Assembly (NCBI GenBank): GCA_024274705.1
Contig: JAJSAL010000067.1
Span: forward strand, 32,699 to 96,698
Source of the DNA: Spirochaetota bacterium
GTDB lineage: Bacteria; Spirochaetota; Spirochaetia; SPDA01; JAJSAL01
DNA length: 64,000 bases
Reading direction: 5' to 3'
Shown here: one piece after another, positions 17,446 through 27,176 of the stretch
Numbering within the stretch: the stretch's first letter is position 1
Layout of the letters: the number at the start of each line of letters is the position of its first letter
Position numbers and translations under genes: made by a program
Notes under the pieces: generated by a model
What the model was told of the DNA's origin: nothing
Seen by the model: the letters and a program-made list of their open reading frames with translations, nothing else
Database searches by the model: none

Positions 17446-19371
17446 ATGTCGATTCGCACGATATTGATAGGTGGAATGCTTGTGATTACTGTAGTTTCCA
17501 CATTTCTGGTCGGAGCGCTTGGTGTCTATAGCATCAGTCAAAGCGTTGAGAGCGAAGCCCAAACAAGGGTAACCCATGATCTTGAAATCGTAAGCGGCTA
17601 TCTTCAGAATCATATCGAAGTGCTTGCACAATCCATAGAAGAGACCGCCGCCTCACTATCGATCACCGAGAGTGACATCACCCGGAAAATAAGCACTCTC
17701 AGACAAGAGTTGGATTTGGATGTCTTAAACCTCTGTGACGCCGATGGAAGGGGAATAGCAGGAACATATCCTGATTTCGGGATTACCGTCCCTGTTATCC
17801 AGGATCCTGTCTTACGTAAGGCCCTTAAAGGAAAAACCGCTTGGGGAATGATGGCACTCGATTCCGGTCGTCTTGACATTGAAGGCGGAGCGGCATTGCG
17901 AAAGTCTGTCATTGTATACTCGAAGGCCCCGAAAAATGAAATCGCCTCACAGACCGGGTTTTTTTTATGGGCGGCAAGCCCTCTATACGATGATAAAGGA
18001 CGGGTTATTGCGCTGCTTTACGGAGGAAGACTCCTTAACTACAATTTTGACCTCGTTGATGATCTGCGGGACAAAATTTTTACCTCGGACTTATATAATG
18101 GCAAACCCTTAGGGACAGTCACGATCTTTCTCGGGGGCTTACGGGTTGCGACGAATGTGCTCGGACCCGATGGTAAACGTGCTGTAGGAACCTTCGTTTC
18201 CAGGGAAGTACAAGAGGCTGTGCTTGAGGAAAATCAGAACTATATTGGCCGTGCCTGGGTTGTTGATCAGTGGTATTTAAGTGGATATAAACCGATTCAC
18301 AATCCCGACGGGCATACAATCGGAATCCTTTATGTCGGGCTGTTGGAAGAACCGTATAAAGATTTACGGACACGATTAATCAGCAGGTTTCTCGTACCGA
18401 CGGCCTTTGTCGTTCTGGTGGTATTTGGGGTCTCGTTTTTTATTGTCAACCGTATTATAGGTCCGATACAAACGCTTAGAGATGCAGCCTCCCGGGTAGC
18501 GGTGAGAGACTGGCAGGAGGACATCACGATCCCTAGAACCTATTCCGAAATTGCCGAATTGGCATCCGTGTTCCGGGAAATGCAACAGGCCATTAAGACG
18601 CGTGATCACCAATTGACGGCACAAAACCAACAATTGACCGTCACCAATGAGCAACTGGAAACGACCAATCGAAACTATATGCAAACCTTAGGGTTTGTCA
18701 CTCACGAATTAAAATCCCCCCTGGCTGCGATGCAGAGCATGGTTTCGCTAGTGGTGGACGGGTATGTAGGAGAGGTTTCGGATAAAGTCAGGGAACCCCT
18801 TGTCCGGATCAAGCGAAACTGCGAAGAACTGCAGGATATGGTCAAGAATTATCTGGACTTATCACGCGCAGAGAGGGGCGAACTGGCGGCGAAGAAATCG
18901 CACATCCATTATCACCAGGAGGTCGTAGAACCGTGTGTTGAGCAAACTCAGGCACTTTTTAATTCACGCGGTGTCACGCTTACAGTAACATCACCTGAGG
19001 ACCTGGTCGTCCTGGCCGACCCTGAACTAATGCGGATTGCCCTGACCAACTATCTGACGAACGCGGCCAAGTACGGCGCCGGGAATAAAACGGCAAGACT
19101 GACGGTCAATGTGGAACAGGAGGTACTGACTGTCACTGTCTGGAATGAAGGGGCAGGCTTCACGGCTGAGGAAAAGGAATCGCTCTTCAAAAAGTTCTCC
19201 CGTCTCAAGAACCCTAATACCGCCAATAAACGCGGCAGCGGGCTGGGACTCTTTCTTGTTGAGCGCATCCTGGAACTGCATGATGGTAAAGTGTGGGCCG
19301 AATCAAACCCGGGACAGTGGGCGGAATTCAGCTTTTCCTTTCCAACGAATTCCGAAACGGAAAAAAATTGA
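17446..19371 (+). CDS. Membrane sensor histidine kinase (Cache, HAMP, HisKA, HATPase)
   Basis: Two-component sensor of 641 residues. Membrane segment about 7-30, a Cache-like outside domain (about 35-310), second membrane segment about 314-336, HAMP to about 390, coiled linker, then the H-box FVTHELKSPL with phospho-acceptor His420, the N-box LTNAAKYG, and ATP-lid glycine motifs NEGAGF and GSGLGL. AGGAGGAAGG precedes the ATG. No response regulator is adjacent. The gene is visibly more AT-rich in silent positions than its neighbours and is followed by a 456-base non-coding stretch with repeat-like sequence, which together suggest possible acquisition by transfer. Confidence 0.92.
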   Translation: MSIRTILIGGMLVITVVSTFLVGALGVYSISQSVESEAQTRVTHDLEIVSGYLQNHIEVLAQSIEETAASLSITESDITRKISTLRQELDLDVLNLCDADGRGIAGTYPDFGITVPVIQDPVLRKALKGKTAWGMMALDSGRLDIEGGAALRKSVIVYSKAPKNEIASQTGFFLWAASPLYDDKGRVIALLYGGRLLNYNFDLVDDLRDKIFTSDLYNGKPLGTVTIFLGGLRVATNVLGPDGKRAVGTFVSREVQEAVLEENQNYIGRAWVVDQWYLSGYKPIHNPDGHTIGILYVGLLEEPYKDLRTRLISRFLVPTAFVVLVVFGVSFFIVNRIIGPIQTLRDAASRVAVRDWQEDITIPRTYSEIAELASVFREMQQAIKTRDHQLTAQNQQLTVTNEQLETTNRNYMQTLGFVTHELKSPLAAMQSMVSLVVDGYVGEVSDKVREPLVRIKRNCEELQDMVKNYLDLSRAERGELAAKKSHIHYHQEVVEPCVEQTQALFNSRGVTLTVTSPEDLVVLADPELMRIALTNYLTNAAKYGAGNKTARLTVNVEQEVLTVTVWNEGAGFTAEEKESLFKKFSRLKNPNTANKRGSGLGLFLVERILELHDGKVWAESNPGQWAEFSFSFPTNSETEKN

Positions 19372-19827
19372 ATCATAGAGGTACAAAGGACGAATGATTT
19401 TTTATCTTATCTTCGTGTTCCCCGGGCCTTTGCGGTGAGATGAATAAAAATCTCATAGCTGTCCGGAACAACAAATAGAAATTAGAAGTTACGGGTTTAC
19501 TCTTCTTGTCCACTTTTATGAGGTGTCCTTACCAAAGGTCTGGCCCTTATTATTGCACCGACGCCTTTACCTTAGGACTATAACGGTGAAATGATAGTAT
19601 TCCTTGTTTCGAGGATCGAGCTGTAAACTCACAAATTAGCGAACCACTACCGGCGGTGAGTTGCTATCGCAACCGGTTCGTTACAATTTCGAGTTGCATT
19701 GGAATATTGTTATATAGTACAATTCAAGAGCAGCAACAAATCTGTCGTATCCGGTTTGTTCTTCTCGATTGAATATCTGTAATACGCAGTCACCGGGTAT
19801 AAAGCATACATGTAAAGGGAGTAGAAT
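19372..19827. other. 456-base intergenic stretch with repeat-like elements
   Basis: No coding frame could be supported. The first 75 bases (about 19372-19445) read like a degenerate copy of the widespread bacterial repeat of the type ACAGAGGnACAAAGGAC...CCTTTGCGGTGAG, with left and right parts roughly complementary. At 19640-19680 there is an imperfect inverted repeat (CGAACC/GGTTCG with inner GTTGC/GCAAC). The last 100 bases should contain the citrate synthase promoter. Confidence 0.4.
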
Positions 19828-21234
19828 GTGAAAAAGACTTTCAGCAGCGAAACAGAACAAATATCTGAAGTTATTCTTAAAGCCAAAGAGAAAGCCTGCA
19901 GCGAAACGAGTGCTGAACCGGAGCCGGATTTAACCCAAAAGATCGAATGGCCTCTCACCTGTACCGTCGGACCAGGGCTGGAAGGTGCAATAGCTTGTGA
20001 AACCGAAGTGGGGTATGTAAACGGTTCGAAAGGATGGCTTATCTACCGGGGGTACGATATTTTCGATCTCTGTGCCTATTCGACATTCGAAGAAGTATCC
20101 TACCTGCTGGTCAACGGCAAGCTGCCAAAAGAAAAACAGCTTGCAGCCTTTAAGAAGAAACTGGCGGAGAACCGGCACCTGAATGAGACCCAGCGTCTTC
20201 TCATGAGTTTTCCTGTAGAGAACATGAATCCCATGGCTGCCTTAAGACTGGGCACCAATCTTATGAGGCAGAAGCAGACATTCAGGGATGAAGAAGCGGC
20301 GGAGCTCAAGGCGGAAGCAATAGCCGCGGACGAAGATTCGATTGCCATGGAAACCAAGCCCCACGGTGATGCCCATGCGATCTACGAATTCAAACGGAGT
20401 CAGGTAAAACGGCCCCGCAGTTCGGATATTACCCTTCTCAACGCCGAGAGCCTGGAAAGCTGTTACTGCCTCATTTCCGGTGTTGCAACTATTGCTGCCG
20501 CAATCGCCCGCTTAAGAAACCGGAAGCTTCCCCTGGAACCCCTTACCGAATTGAGTCATGCAGCGAATCTTTTATACATGATTACCGGAAAGATCCCGAC
20601 GCCGGTAGAAGAACGCATCATGGATATCTGCCTTATTCTGCATGCGGACCATGGCATGAATGCCAGTACGTTTGCCTCCATGGTGGTAGCCTCCACCCTG
20701 TCGGACGTATACTTCTCTATCGGAGCAGGAATCGCAGCTCTCAACGGGCCGCTTCACGGCGGTGCTAATGAGCAGGTAATGAGGATACTGAGGGAAATCG
20801 GCGACCCTAAGGAAGTTCCTTCCTGGTACGCAGCTCAGAGGGAGGCAAAACAGAAAATATCAGGTTTCGGTCACCGGGTGTATAAAACGTATGATCCGAG
20901 AGCCCGGATCCTTGCGCCTCTGGCTAAAATCCTTGTGGCCTCTCATCCGGAAATGAAAAAACTGTATAAAGTAGCAACAGCCCTGGAAAAAGAAGTGGTA
21001 GCTACCCTTGGAAAGAACAAGAATATTTTTCCCAATGTGGATTACTATTCCGGATTTATCTACAATTCTCTTAGTATACCCACCGACTTTTTTACACCTA
21101 TGTTTGCCGTTGCCAGAGTTTCCGGCTGGACCGCCCGGGTCTTCGAATATCTGCAGAATAACAGAATATTCCGTCCCAGGGCCATGTATGTAGGTAAATT
21201 TGACAGGAAATACACTCCATTGACAAAGAGATGA
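19828..21234 (+). CDS. gltA: Citrate synthase
   Basis: Condenses acetyl-CoA and oxaloacetate to citrate in the cytoplasm. Catalytic His residues are in ELSHAANLLY and SGFGHRVYKTYDPRA, and the catalytic Asp in FPNVDYYSG; LHGGANEQ is also standard. GTG start with AAAGGGAG upstream. At 468 residues it is longer than most: an N-terminal extension of about 40 residues and, after LRLGTNLMR, an insertion of roughly 45 residues rich in Glu and Ala (DEEAAELKAEAIAADEDS...) are extra. It lies 12 bases upstream of glpK. No other citric-acid-cycle gene is in the window, so a biosynthetic role is likely. Confidence 0.93.
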   Translation: MKKTFSSETEQISEVILKAKEKACSETSAEPEPDLTQKIEWPLTCTVGPGLEGAIACETEVGYVNGSKGWLIYRGYDIFDLCAYSTFEEVSYLLVNGKLPKEKQLAAFKKKLAENRHLNETQRLLMSFPVENMNPMAALRLGTNLMRQKQTFRDEEAAELKAEAIAADEDSIAMETKPHGDAHAIYEFKRSQVKRPRSSDITLLNAESLESCYCLISGVATIAAAIARLRNRKLPLEPLTELSHAANLLYMITGKIPTPVEERIMDICLILHADHGMNASTFASMVVASTLSDVYFSIGAGIAALNGPLHGGANEQVMRILREIGDPKEVPSWYAAQREAKQKISGFGHRVYKTYDPRARILAPLAKILVASHPEMKKLYKVATALEKEVVATLGKNKNIFPNVDYYSGFIYNSLSIPTDFFTPMFAVARVSGWTARVFEYLQNNRIFRPRAMYVGKFDRKYTPLTKR

Positions 21235-21255
21235 TAACCAACTCAGGTGAGAGCT

Positions 21256-22770
21256 GTGACAGAAAAACGGTATGTACTTTCCCTCGATCAGGGGACCACG
21301 AGTTCCAGGGCCGTACTGTTCGATAAAACGAGCACGATAATCGGGATTGTTCAAAAAGAATTTCCCCAGATCTATCCGAAAAACGGCTGGGTGGAACACG
21401 ATCCGGAAGCCATCTGGACCAGTCAGAAAGGGGTAATGGAGGAAGTATTACAGTGTACAGGCGTACTTCCGGAAGAGATAGCCTGTATCGGTATAACGAA
21501 CCAGAGAGAAACAGCTATACTCTGGGACAGGCAGACGGGAAAACCCGTGCATAATGCGATCGTGTGGCAATGCAGGCGGACCGCCCCGATATGCGAGGAA
21601 ATGAAAGAACGGGGTATAGAGGATTACGTGCACCATAGTACGGGTCTTATTCTGGATGCGTACTTTTCCGGAACAAAAATCAAGTGGATGTTTGACAACG
21701 TGGAAGGGGTAAAGGAACTGGCTGATCAGGACCGGCTGATGTTCGGAACGGTGGACACCTGGCTGGTGTGGAATCTGACCCGAGGGAAAAAGCATGTAAC
21801 AGATGTAACCAACGCATCGAGAACGATGCTGTTCAACATCCGGACCATGCAGTGGGACAAGAAACTCCTTGCCATACTCCACATACCCTTCTCTATCCTT
21901 CCCCAGGTATGCAGTTCTTCCCACGTGTTCGGTACTACTCATCCATCCTTTTTTGATGGACGGGAAATCCCCATAACAGGTATTGCCGGAGATCAGCAGG
22001 CGGCCCTGTTCGGGCAGGTGTGCTTCGAATCCGGGGATGTGAAGAGCACCTATGGAACAGGGTGTTTTCTTATGATGAATACCGGGGTGGAGCCTGTAGT
22101 ATCGAAAAACCGGCTTCTCACCACCCTCGCCTGGAGGGTGGGAAACCGTGTCGAATATGCCCTGGAAGGAAGCATTTTTACCGGCGGTGCAGTGGTACAG
22201 TGGCTCCGGGACGAAATGAAGTTGATTTCCTCATCCGGAGAGAGTGAAACTGCAGCAAGATCCCTGGACGACACGGGGGGAGTGTATGTCGTTCCCGCAT
22301 TTGTGGGTCTCGGGGCTCCCTTCTGGGATATGTATGCCCGGGGAACCATCCTGGGGATGACAAGGAACACTAACAGGAATCATATCATTCGCGCTTCGTT
22401 GGAAGCTATCGCATACCGGACAAAGGATGTTCTGGATGCGATTATCGAGGACAGCGGGCTTACGGTTTCCAGTCTGAAAGCTGACGGAGGGGCCTCGGTA
22501 AACGATTTTCTTATGCAGTTTCAGGCGGATATCCTCTCCGTACCGGTGGTAAGACCAAAAGTGATCGAAACCACCGCCCTGGGGGCGGCGTATCTCGCAG
22601 GATTGGCTGTCGGGTTCTGGCAGGATATGAAGGAGGTGCAGGAATCCTGGGTGGCTGGAGCTGAATTCGAGCCGGCCATGGAAATCGGGAAACGTACCAC
22701 CCTCTATGAAGGATGGAAAAAAGCGGTAAAATGTGCTTCTTCCTGGAATATCGAAGGAAAGCGAATTTAA
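21256..22770 (+). CDS. glpK: Glycerol kinase
   Basis: ATP-dependent phosphorylation of glycerol to sn-glycerol 3-phosphate. FGGY-family landmarks: [16 protein letters not shown] at the N-terminus, [16 protein letters not shown], the [10 protein letters not shown] block and STYGTGCF. Length (about 504 residues) is normal. The frame is open from a GTG at 21247, but the GTG at 21256 is preceded by AGGTGAG at the right distance, so I prefer it. Likely co-transcribed with citrate synthase. Confidence 0.95.
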   Translation: MTEKRYVLSLDQGTTSSRAVLFDKTSTIIGIVQKEFPQIYPKNGWVEHDPEAIWTSQKGVMEEVLQCTGVLPEEIACIGITNQRETAILWDRQTGKPVHNAIVWQCRRTAPICEEMKERGIEDYVHHSTGLILDAYFSGTKIKWMFDNVEGVKELADQDRLMFGTVDTWLVWNLTRGKKHVTDVTNASRTMLFNIRTMQWDKKLLAILHIPFSILPQVCSSSHVFGTTHPSFFDGREIPITGIAGDQQAALFGQVCFESGDVKSTYGTGCFLMMNTGVEPVVSKNRLLTTLAWRVGNRVEYALEGSIFTGGAVVQWLRDEMKLISSSGESETAARSLDDTGGVYVVPAFVGLGAPFWDMYARGTILGMTRNTNRNHIIRASLEAIAYRTKDVLDAIIEDSGLTVSSLKADGGASVNDFLMQFQADILSVPVVRPKVIETTALGAAYLAGLAVGFWQDMKEVQESWVAGAEFEPAMEIGKRTTLYEGWKKAVKCASSWNIEGKRI

Positions 22771-22773
22771 ACC

Positions 22774-22802
22774 TTGTTTTTGGAAATTCGGTAAATTAGT
22801 AT
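22774..22802 (+). promoter_or_regulatory. Candidate promoter of the rubrerythrin operon
   Basis: TTGTTT (22774-22779), a 17-base spacer and TAGTAT (22797-22802). A small hairpin (22829-22834 with 22842-22847, CAGGGG/CCCCTG) lies in the leader. No PerR-like palindrome was seen. Confidence 0.4.
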
Positions 22803-22876
22803 AGATATGGTTGCTCATATTAATAGAACAGGGGATAGATACCCCTGGACAATCACTTAAGCAAGGAGAAATCGAT

Positions 22877-23452
22877 ATGAAAAGTATCAAAGGATCCCAA
22901 ACTGAGAAAAACCTGATGGGAGCATTCGCCGGTGAGTCCCAGGCCCGAAACCGCTATACGTATTTCGCATCAAAGGCGCGAAAGGAAGGCATGGTCCAGA
23001 TCAGCCTTATTTTCGAAGAAACGGCAAATCAGGAGAAGGAACACGCGAAAAGGCTGTTCAAGTTCCTTGAAGGCGGAGAGGTGGAAATTACTGCCGGGTT
23101 TCCTGCAGGAGTCATCGGAACCACTGCGGACAATCTGAAAGCCGGGGCTGCGGGTGAAAACTACGAATGGACCGATATGTATCCGGGTTTTGCTGAAACG
23201 GCTGAACAGGAAGGTTTCACGGAGATCGCCGGTGTATTCAAATCGATTGCCAATGCGGAAAAACAGCATGAGAAACGGTACAATGATCTCCGGGCAAATA
23301 TCGAGGGCGGGACGGTGTTCAGGAAGGAGAAAACAGTAACCTGGCGCTGTATCAACTGTGGATACCTGCAGGAAGGGACGGAAGCTCCCCAATTATGTCC
23401 TGCCTGTGCACATCCGCAGTCCTATTACGAGGTGCTCGGTGAAAACTGGTAA
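22877..23452 (+). CDS. rbr: Rubrerythrin
   Basis: Non-haem di-iron peroxidase that reduces hydrogen peroxide in anaerobes. The N-terminal four-helix domain has the repeated iron ligands ([42 protein letters not shown]), and the C-terminal rubredoxin-like domain has CINCGY and CPACAHP. 191 residues, standard length. The frame opens further upstream, but the ATG at 22877 with AAGGAG is the proper start. First gene of a rubrerythrin-ferritin-rubredoxin set; the rubredoxin is its expected electron donor. Confidence 0.96.
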   Translation: MKSIKGSQTEKNLMGAFAGESQARNRYTYFASKARKEGMVQISLIFEETANQEKEHAKRLFKFLEGGEVEITAGFPAGVIGTTADNLKAGAAGENYEWTDMYPGFAETAEQEGFTEIAGVFKSIANAEKQHEKRYNDLRANIEGGTVFRKEKTVTWRCINCGYLQEGTEAPQLCPACAHPQSYYEVLGENW

Positions 23453-23470
23453 ACAGGAGGTATACGTTGT

Positions 23471-24004
23471 ATGATTAAAAAAAATGTACAGGATGCTCTG
23501 AATAATCAGATCATGGAAGAATTCAATTCCGCGTATTTATACTTGGCAATGGCTGCGGATTTCGAAGAAAAAAAACTTAAAGGCTTTTCAACCTGGATGA
23601 AAGCCCAGGCCGGCGAAGAGATGATCCACGCGATGAAGCTCTACAATTTTGTAAACGATAGAGACGGGAAAGTGGAACTTCAGGGCCTGGACAAACCACA
23701 GGCCACCTGGAAAGACCCGCTGGAAGCTTTCAAGTCTGCTTACAACCATGAACAGTATATTACCGGATGTTTCAATGATCTGATTAAACGGGCCCGTGAA
23801 GAAATCGATACGGCAACAGAAATAATGCTTCAGTGGTTTGTAATGGAACAGGTGGAAGAAGAAGCTGCGGCGGGCGAAATTGTTCAAAAACTCGAAATGA
23901 TGGGAGGGTCCAAAGAAGGGCTCTATCTTCTGGACCAGGAACTGGGCACGCGGACCCTGCCTTCTCCGGGACTGGCAGTCGCCGGCGGTGCAGAGGGTGA
24001 ATAA
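23471..24004 (+). CDS. ftn: Ferritin
   Basis: Iron-storage protein forming a 24-subunit cage. Ferroxidase ligands are seen in [13 protein letters not shown] and [15 protein letters not shown] with later Glu/Gln in [12 protein letters not shown], matching bacterial non-haem ferritin. 177 residues, with a slightly long Gly/Ala-rich tail. An AGGAGG site lies ahead of the start. It sits 18 bases after rubrerythrin; together they would remove peroxide and sequester ferrous iron, limiting Fenton chemistry. Confidence 0.95.
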   Translation: MIKKNVQDALNNQIMEEFNSAYLYLAMAADFEEKKLKGFSTWMKAQAGEEMIHAMKLYNFVNDRDGKVELQGLDKPQATWKDPLEAFKSAYNHEQYITGCFNDLIKRAREEIDTATEIMLQWFVMEQVEEEAAAGEIVQKLEMMGGSKEGLYLLDQELGTRTLPSPGLAVAGGAEGE

Positions 24005-24054
24005 CGTGCCCGGATATGGTAAGTTGGAACATCCAACACGAGAGAGGTGAAGCT

Positions 24055-24216
24055 ATGAAAAAGTACGTATGTAATTTATGCGGTTATGTGTACGACCCGG
24101 CCGAGGGAGATCCGGACAACGGTGTTGCTGCCGGTACCGCCTTCGATGATCTTCCGGAAGACTGGGTGTGTCCGGTCTGCGGCGCAGGCCAGGATGATTT
24201 CAGTGTGAGCGATTAA
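24055..24216 (+). CDS. rd: Rubredoxin
   Basis: Small Fe(Cys)4 electron carrier of 53 residues with the two canonical knuckles [10 protein letters not shown] and [11 protein letters not shown]. The ATG at 24055 follows AGAGGTGA; the open frame extends upstream without meaning. Likely passes electrons to rubrerythrin. Last gene of the operon, followed directly by a strong hairpin. Confidence 0.97.
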   Translation: MKKYVCNLCGYVYDPAEGDPDNGVAAGTAFDDLPEDWVCPVCGAGQDDFSVSD

Positions 24217-24221
24217 AGCTT

Positions 24222-24270
24222 GAAAAAGTGCAGGGGCTGTCCATTCATCCGGGCAGCCTACTGCTTTTTC
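24222..24270. terminator. Bidirectional terminator between rubredoxin and rlmKL genes
   Basis: Long hairpin: GAAAAAG and GCAG plus GGCTGTCC on the left pair with GGGCAGCC, CTGC and CTTTTTC on the right, around an 8-base loop. The A-run on the left and T-run on the right let it work on both strands. Its right arm overlaps the rlmKL stop codon (24258-24260). Confidence 0.8.
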
Positions 24271-26396
24271 GTGATAATCCAAACGTTATGGACGTTCTTC
24301 TTCCTTTCAAAATCTTTTGGAATCGTAGATCCTGTAATATTCTCCGTATAAAAATCTTCACATAGTGATTCGTCCAGTCGGAATTTTCTATAATTGTTGG
24401 AGAATAAGACGATCCCTTCCGGGGTGAGTAATTCTGAAGCCTGGCGAATGAGCTCTGAGTGGTCTTTCTGCAGTGTAAAATCATCCCCTCCGGTTCTGTT
24501 GGAAAACGTGGGCGGATCGATGAATATCAGGTCGAATTGCCCGGGGTCACTCTCGAGAAAACCGCGAAAATCAGAACGTATAAATTCGTTACTCCTCCCT
24601 GTTAATCCATTGATTGTCATGTTCTGCCTGGCCCATGCAAGGTAGGTGCCCGAGATATCGACGGTGACGGTAGAAACGGCCCCCCCGGCGGCAGCGTAAA
24701 CTGTTGCAGACCCTGTATAGGCGAACAGGTTGAGGAACCGTTTCCCGTGAGCCAGTTTTCGAATGAGGGCACGGGTTTTCCTGTGATCGAGAAAAAGTCC
24801 GGTGTCGATATAGTCTGAAAGGTTGACCAGGAATGAAAGGCCCCCTTCATGAACGGTGACAACGGTTCGTTTCTGCCTGGCCTGCCGGGAATACTGGTTT
24901 TTTCCCCTTTGAGGTTTCCGCTGTTTCAGGAAGATATGGTCCGGAGGGATCGAGAGGAGCCCGGGAAGTACCTTCATGATGTCCTTGAGCCGCTGTTCCG
25001 CCTTCGTGGGATCGATCGTGACGGGAGGTGCATATTCCTGTACAACCGCCCAGTTGTTTTCATACAGATCCAGGGCAACAGCGTATTCGGGCATGTCTGC
25101 ATCATAGAGCCGGTAACAGGATATGTTCTCTTCCTTTAACCATTTTTTCAGGTGTTTTTTGTTTTTTATAATCCGGTTTTCAAACATCCGGGCCCCGGGA
25201 GAAGGCATTCCCGCATTCTCGTTGAAACGGTTGTATTCATCCAGGACAAAATGGGCAAGGGTACATTTAATGTTTCCGTTGTACAGCACATTAGTACTGG
25301 CCGCTTTTAACCCGATAGAGTGTGCCAGCTGGTTATCACCGGTTATCACCGAAGCAGACCAGCCATGGAAATACCGGTGAAGCTGTTTACCTATATCATT
25401 ATACAGCTGATCCAGGTCCGCCGTTTCGGTTATACGTTTCCCATAGGGCGGATTGGTAGCTACCAGCCCTGTTCCAACGTTCTCCGGAGGCAGTGCATCC
25501 TTCAGCTCTTTTTGCCGGACTATCACAACATCTTCTAAACCTGCGGCGCGGATGTTGAGCCTGGCCATTTCAACCGCGTAGCCGCTTTTGTCGAAACCCA
25601 GGATTGGTGGGATTTTTCGAAGCCCATGTTCTTTCTGCCGACTGTATCTGTTCCATGTCCGTGTCCACATTTCTCCATCGTGTGCTGACCAATGGAAAAA
25701 TCCAAAGTGTTTTCGATCCAGTCCCGGGGGAATATTGCCGGCGATAAGTGCCGCTTCAATGGGAAGGGTTCCTGACCCGCACATGAGATCGATAAAGGCA
25801 CCTCCCTGCGCGGCGATAGCCGGCCATCCTGCACGGGTAAGGAGAGCAGCCGCTGTATGTTCCTTCAACGGAGCCGGCCCCTCATGTTTTCTGTATCCCC
25901 TCCTGTTCAGGCTCTCTCCGGACAGATCGATTGACAGGTGGGCGGTATTCCTTTCGAGAAAGAGGCGGATGATGATGTCCGGCTTTTTCGGGTCTACGTC
26001 GGGCCTGGTTCCGGTCTTTTTCCTGAAGGCATCGGCAATACCATCTTTTACAACCTGGGAAGCGTAATGAGAATGAGTGATGTTCGATGAACGGAGATCA
26101 CTATGGATCAGGATAGAACAGCGGTTATTAAAATAGTCGAACCAGGGAACAGATAAGGCTCCTCTGTAAAGTTCTTTCTCCGAGACGGCGGGAAAGGAAG
26201 CCGTTTTGAGGAGAACCCGGCTTATTACTCGTGAGCATAGGCATGTGGTATAGATGCACTGAAGATCGGCTGTGCAGGACACGCCCGCCCGGGTAAGCTG
26301 TATATCCCGGGCCCCGAAACCGTTCAATTCTTCCTTCACCAGGTCTTCCAGGTGCAGCGGGGAGGTGCAAAAAATGGAAAAAGGTGTATCCGGCAT
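24258..26396 (-). CDS. rlmL: Bifunctional 23S rRNA methyltransferase (RlmK/RlmL-type)
   Basis: 712-residue fusion of two methyltransferases. The N-terminal half has a THUMP RNA-binding region and an N2-guanine methylase with NPPYGKR; the C-terminal half has a second SAM domain (FAYTGSATVYAAAGGA..., FIDPPTFSN). This matches E. coli RlmKL (about 700 residues), which makes m2G2445 and m7G2069 in 23S rRNA. The ATG at 26396 is the natural start, matching the family N-terminus. Single gene, convergent with the rubredoxin operon and divergent from grpE. Confidence 0.92.
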   Translation of the reverse strand: MPDTPFSIFCTSPLHLEDLVKEELNGFGARDIQLTRAGVSCTADLQCIYTTCLCSRVISRVLLKTASFPAVSEKELYRGALSVPWFDYFNNRCSILIHSDLRSSNITHSHYASQVVKDGIADAFRKKTGTRPDVDPKKPDIIIRLFLERNTAHLSIDLSGESLNRRGYRKHEGPAPLKEHTAAALLTRAGWPAIAAQGGAFIDLMCGSGTLPIEAALIAGNIPPGLDRKHFGFFHWSAHDGEMWTRTWNRYSRQKEHGLRKIPPILGFDKSGYAVEMARLNIRAAGLEDVVIVRQKELKDALPPENVGTGLVATNPPYGKRITETADLDQLYNDIGKQLHRYFHGWSASVITGDNQLAHSIGLKAASTNVLYNGNIKCTLAHFVLDEYNRFNENAGMPSPGARMFENRIIKNKKHLKKWLKEENISCYRLYDADMPEYAVALDLYENNWAVVQEYAPPVTIDPTKAEQRLKDIMKVLPGLLSIPPDHIFLKQRKPQRGKNQYSRQARQKRTVVTVHEGGLSFLVNLSDYIDTGLFLDHRKTRALIRKLAHGKRFLNLFAYTGSATVYAAAGGAVSTVTVDISGTYLAWARQNMTINGLTGRSNEFIRSDFRGFLESDPGQFDLIFIDPPTFSNRTGGDDFTLQKDHSELIRQASELLTPEGIVLFSNNYRKFRLDESLCEDFYTENITGSTIPKDFERKKNVHNVWIITKKQ

Positions 26397-26476
26397 CTCT
26401 CATTACATCCCAAAATGCTTGACGGTACATATCAGCGTTAGTATTTTAACAACAAGAATCTCACACAGGGGAAGTT

Positions 26477-27130
26477 ATGTCAAAGGATCGAACCAGGAAA
26501 GGTACGGCTGTGTCTCAAGACAAAAAAGGCGATGAAATGAAGGAAGCCGTAGAGATTCAGACAGAATCAGGAGATAAGGATGCCGAAACTGAAGCTGATG
26601 AACAGGATAATGCAGCACCGGTACCGGAGATGAACCCGGAATTGAAGATAGAAGAATTACAGAAGGAATTGAGCGATCTTAAGGATCAATATTTACGAAA
26701 ACAGGCTGACTTCGAGAATTTCAGGAAAAGGATGTTCCGTGAAAAAGAAGAAGCCATTAAATTTGCAAACTCGAATCTTATTATGGATTTGATACCGATT
26801 ATCGATGATTTTGAGAGGGCTATCAGGTCCGGGGAAGATTCACAGGATTTTTCTTCGTTTCACCAGGGAATAGAGCTGATAGAGAAGCAGTTTATCGGTA
26901 TGCTGGACAGAAAATGGGGATTGAAAAGGTTTGATTCCGGGGGAGATGACTTCGATCCGGAGAGGCATGAAGCTCTTCTTATGGAAGAATCCGACGAGGT
27001 TGAGAAACCAAAAGTGGTAGAAGATTTTCAGAAGGGGTATATGCTCCATGACCGTGTACTGCGCCACGCAAAAGTAAAGGTTCACATGCCTAAGGCCGAT
27101 GCTGCTGAGAACGAAGAAGACGATGATTAG
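26477..27130 (+). CDS. grpE: GrpE nucleotide exchange factor
   Basis: Co-chaperone that releases ADP from DnaK. The core is recognisable: a long N-terminal coiled coil, YLRKQADFENFRKRMFREKEEA, and the C-terminal beta domain ending VLRHAKVKVHMPK. About 55 residues at the N-terminus are charged and low in complexity, making the protein (217 residues) a little long. AGGGGAAG precedes the ATG. First gene of grpE-dnaK-dnaJ; no hrcA precedes it and I saw no CIRCE palindrome. Confidence 0.96.
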   Translation: MSKDRTRKGTAVSQDKKGDEMKEAVEIQTESGDKDAETEADEQDNAAPVPEMNPELKIEELQKELSDLKDQYLRKQADFENFRKRMFREKEEAIKFANSNLIMDLIPIIDDFERAIRSGEDSQDFSSFHQGIELIEKQFIGMLDRKWGLKRFDSGGDDFDPERHEALLMEESDEVEKPKVVEDFQKGYMLHDRVLRHAKVKVHMPKADAAENEEDDD

Positions 27131-27176
27131 TGTGAGTGTATATTCGTTGAGAAATAATCATAGATAGGAGAAAAAA

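Noticed and set aside
19640..19680. Integron attC site
   Set aside because: Arms do not fit the RYYYAAC/GTTRRRY core pattern and no cassette structure surrounds it.
26397..26476. CIRCE element before grpE
   Set aside because: TTAG followed by partial matches only; no 9-base palindrome pair.
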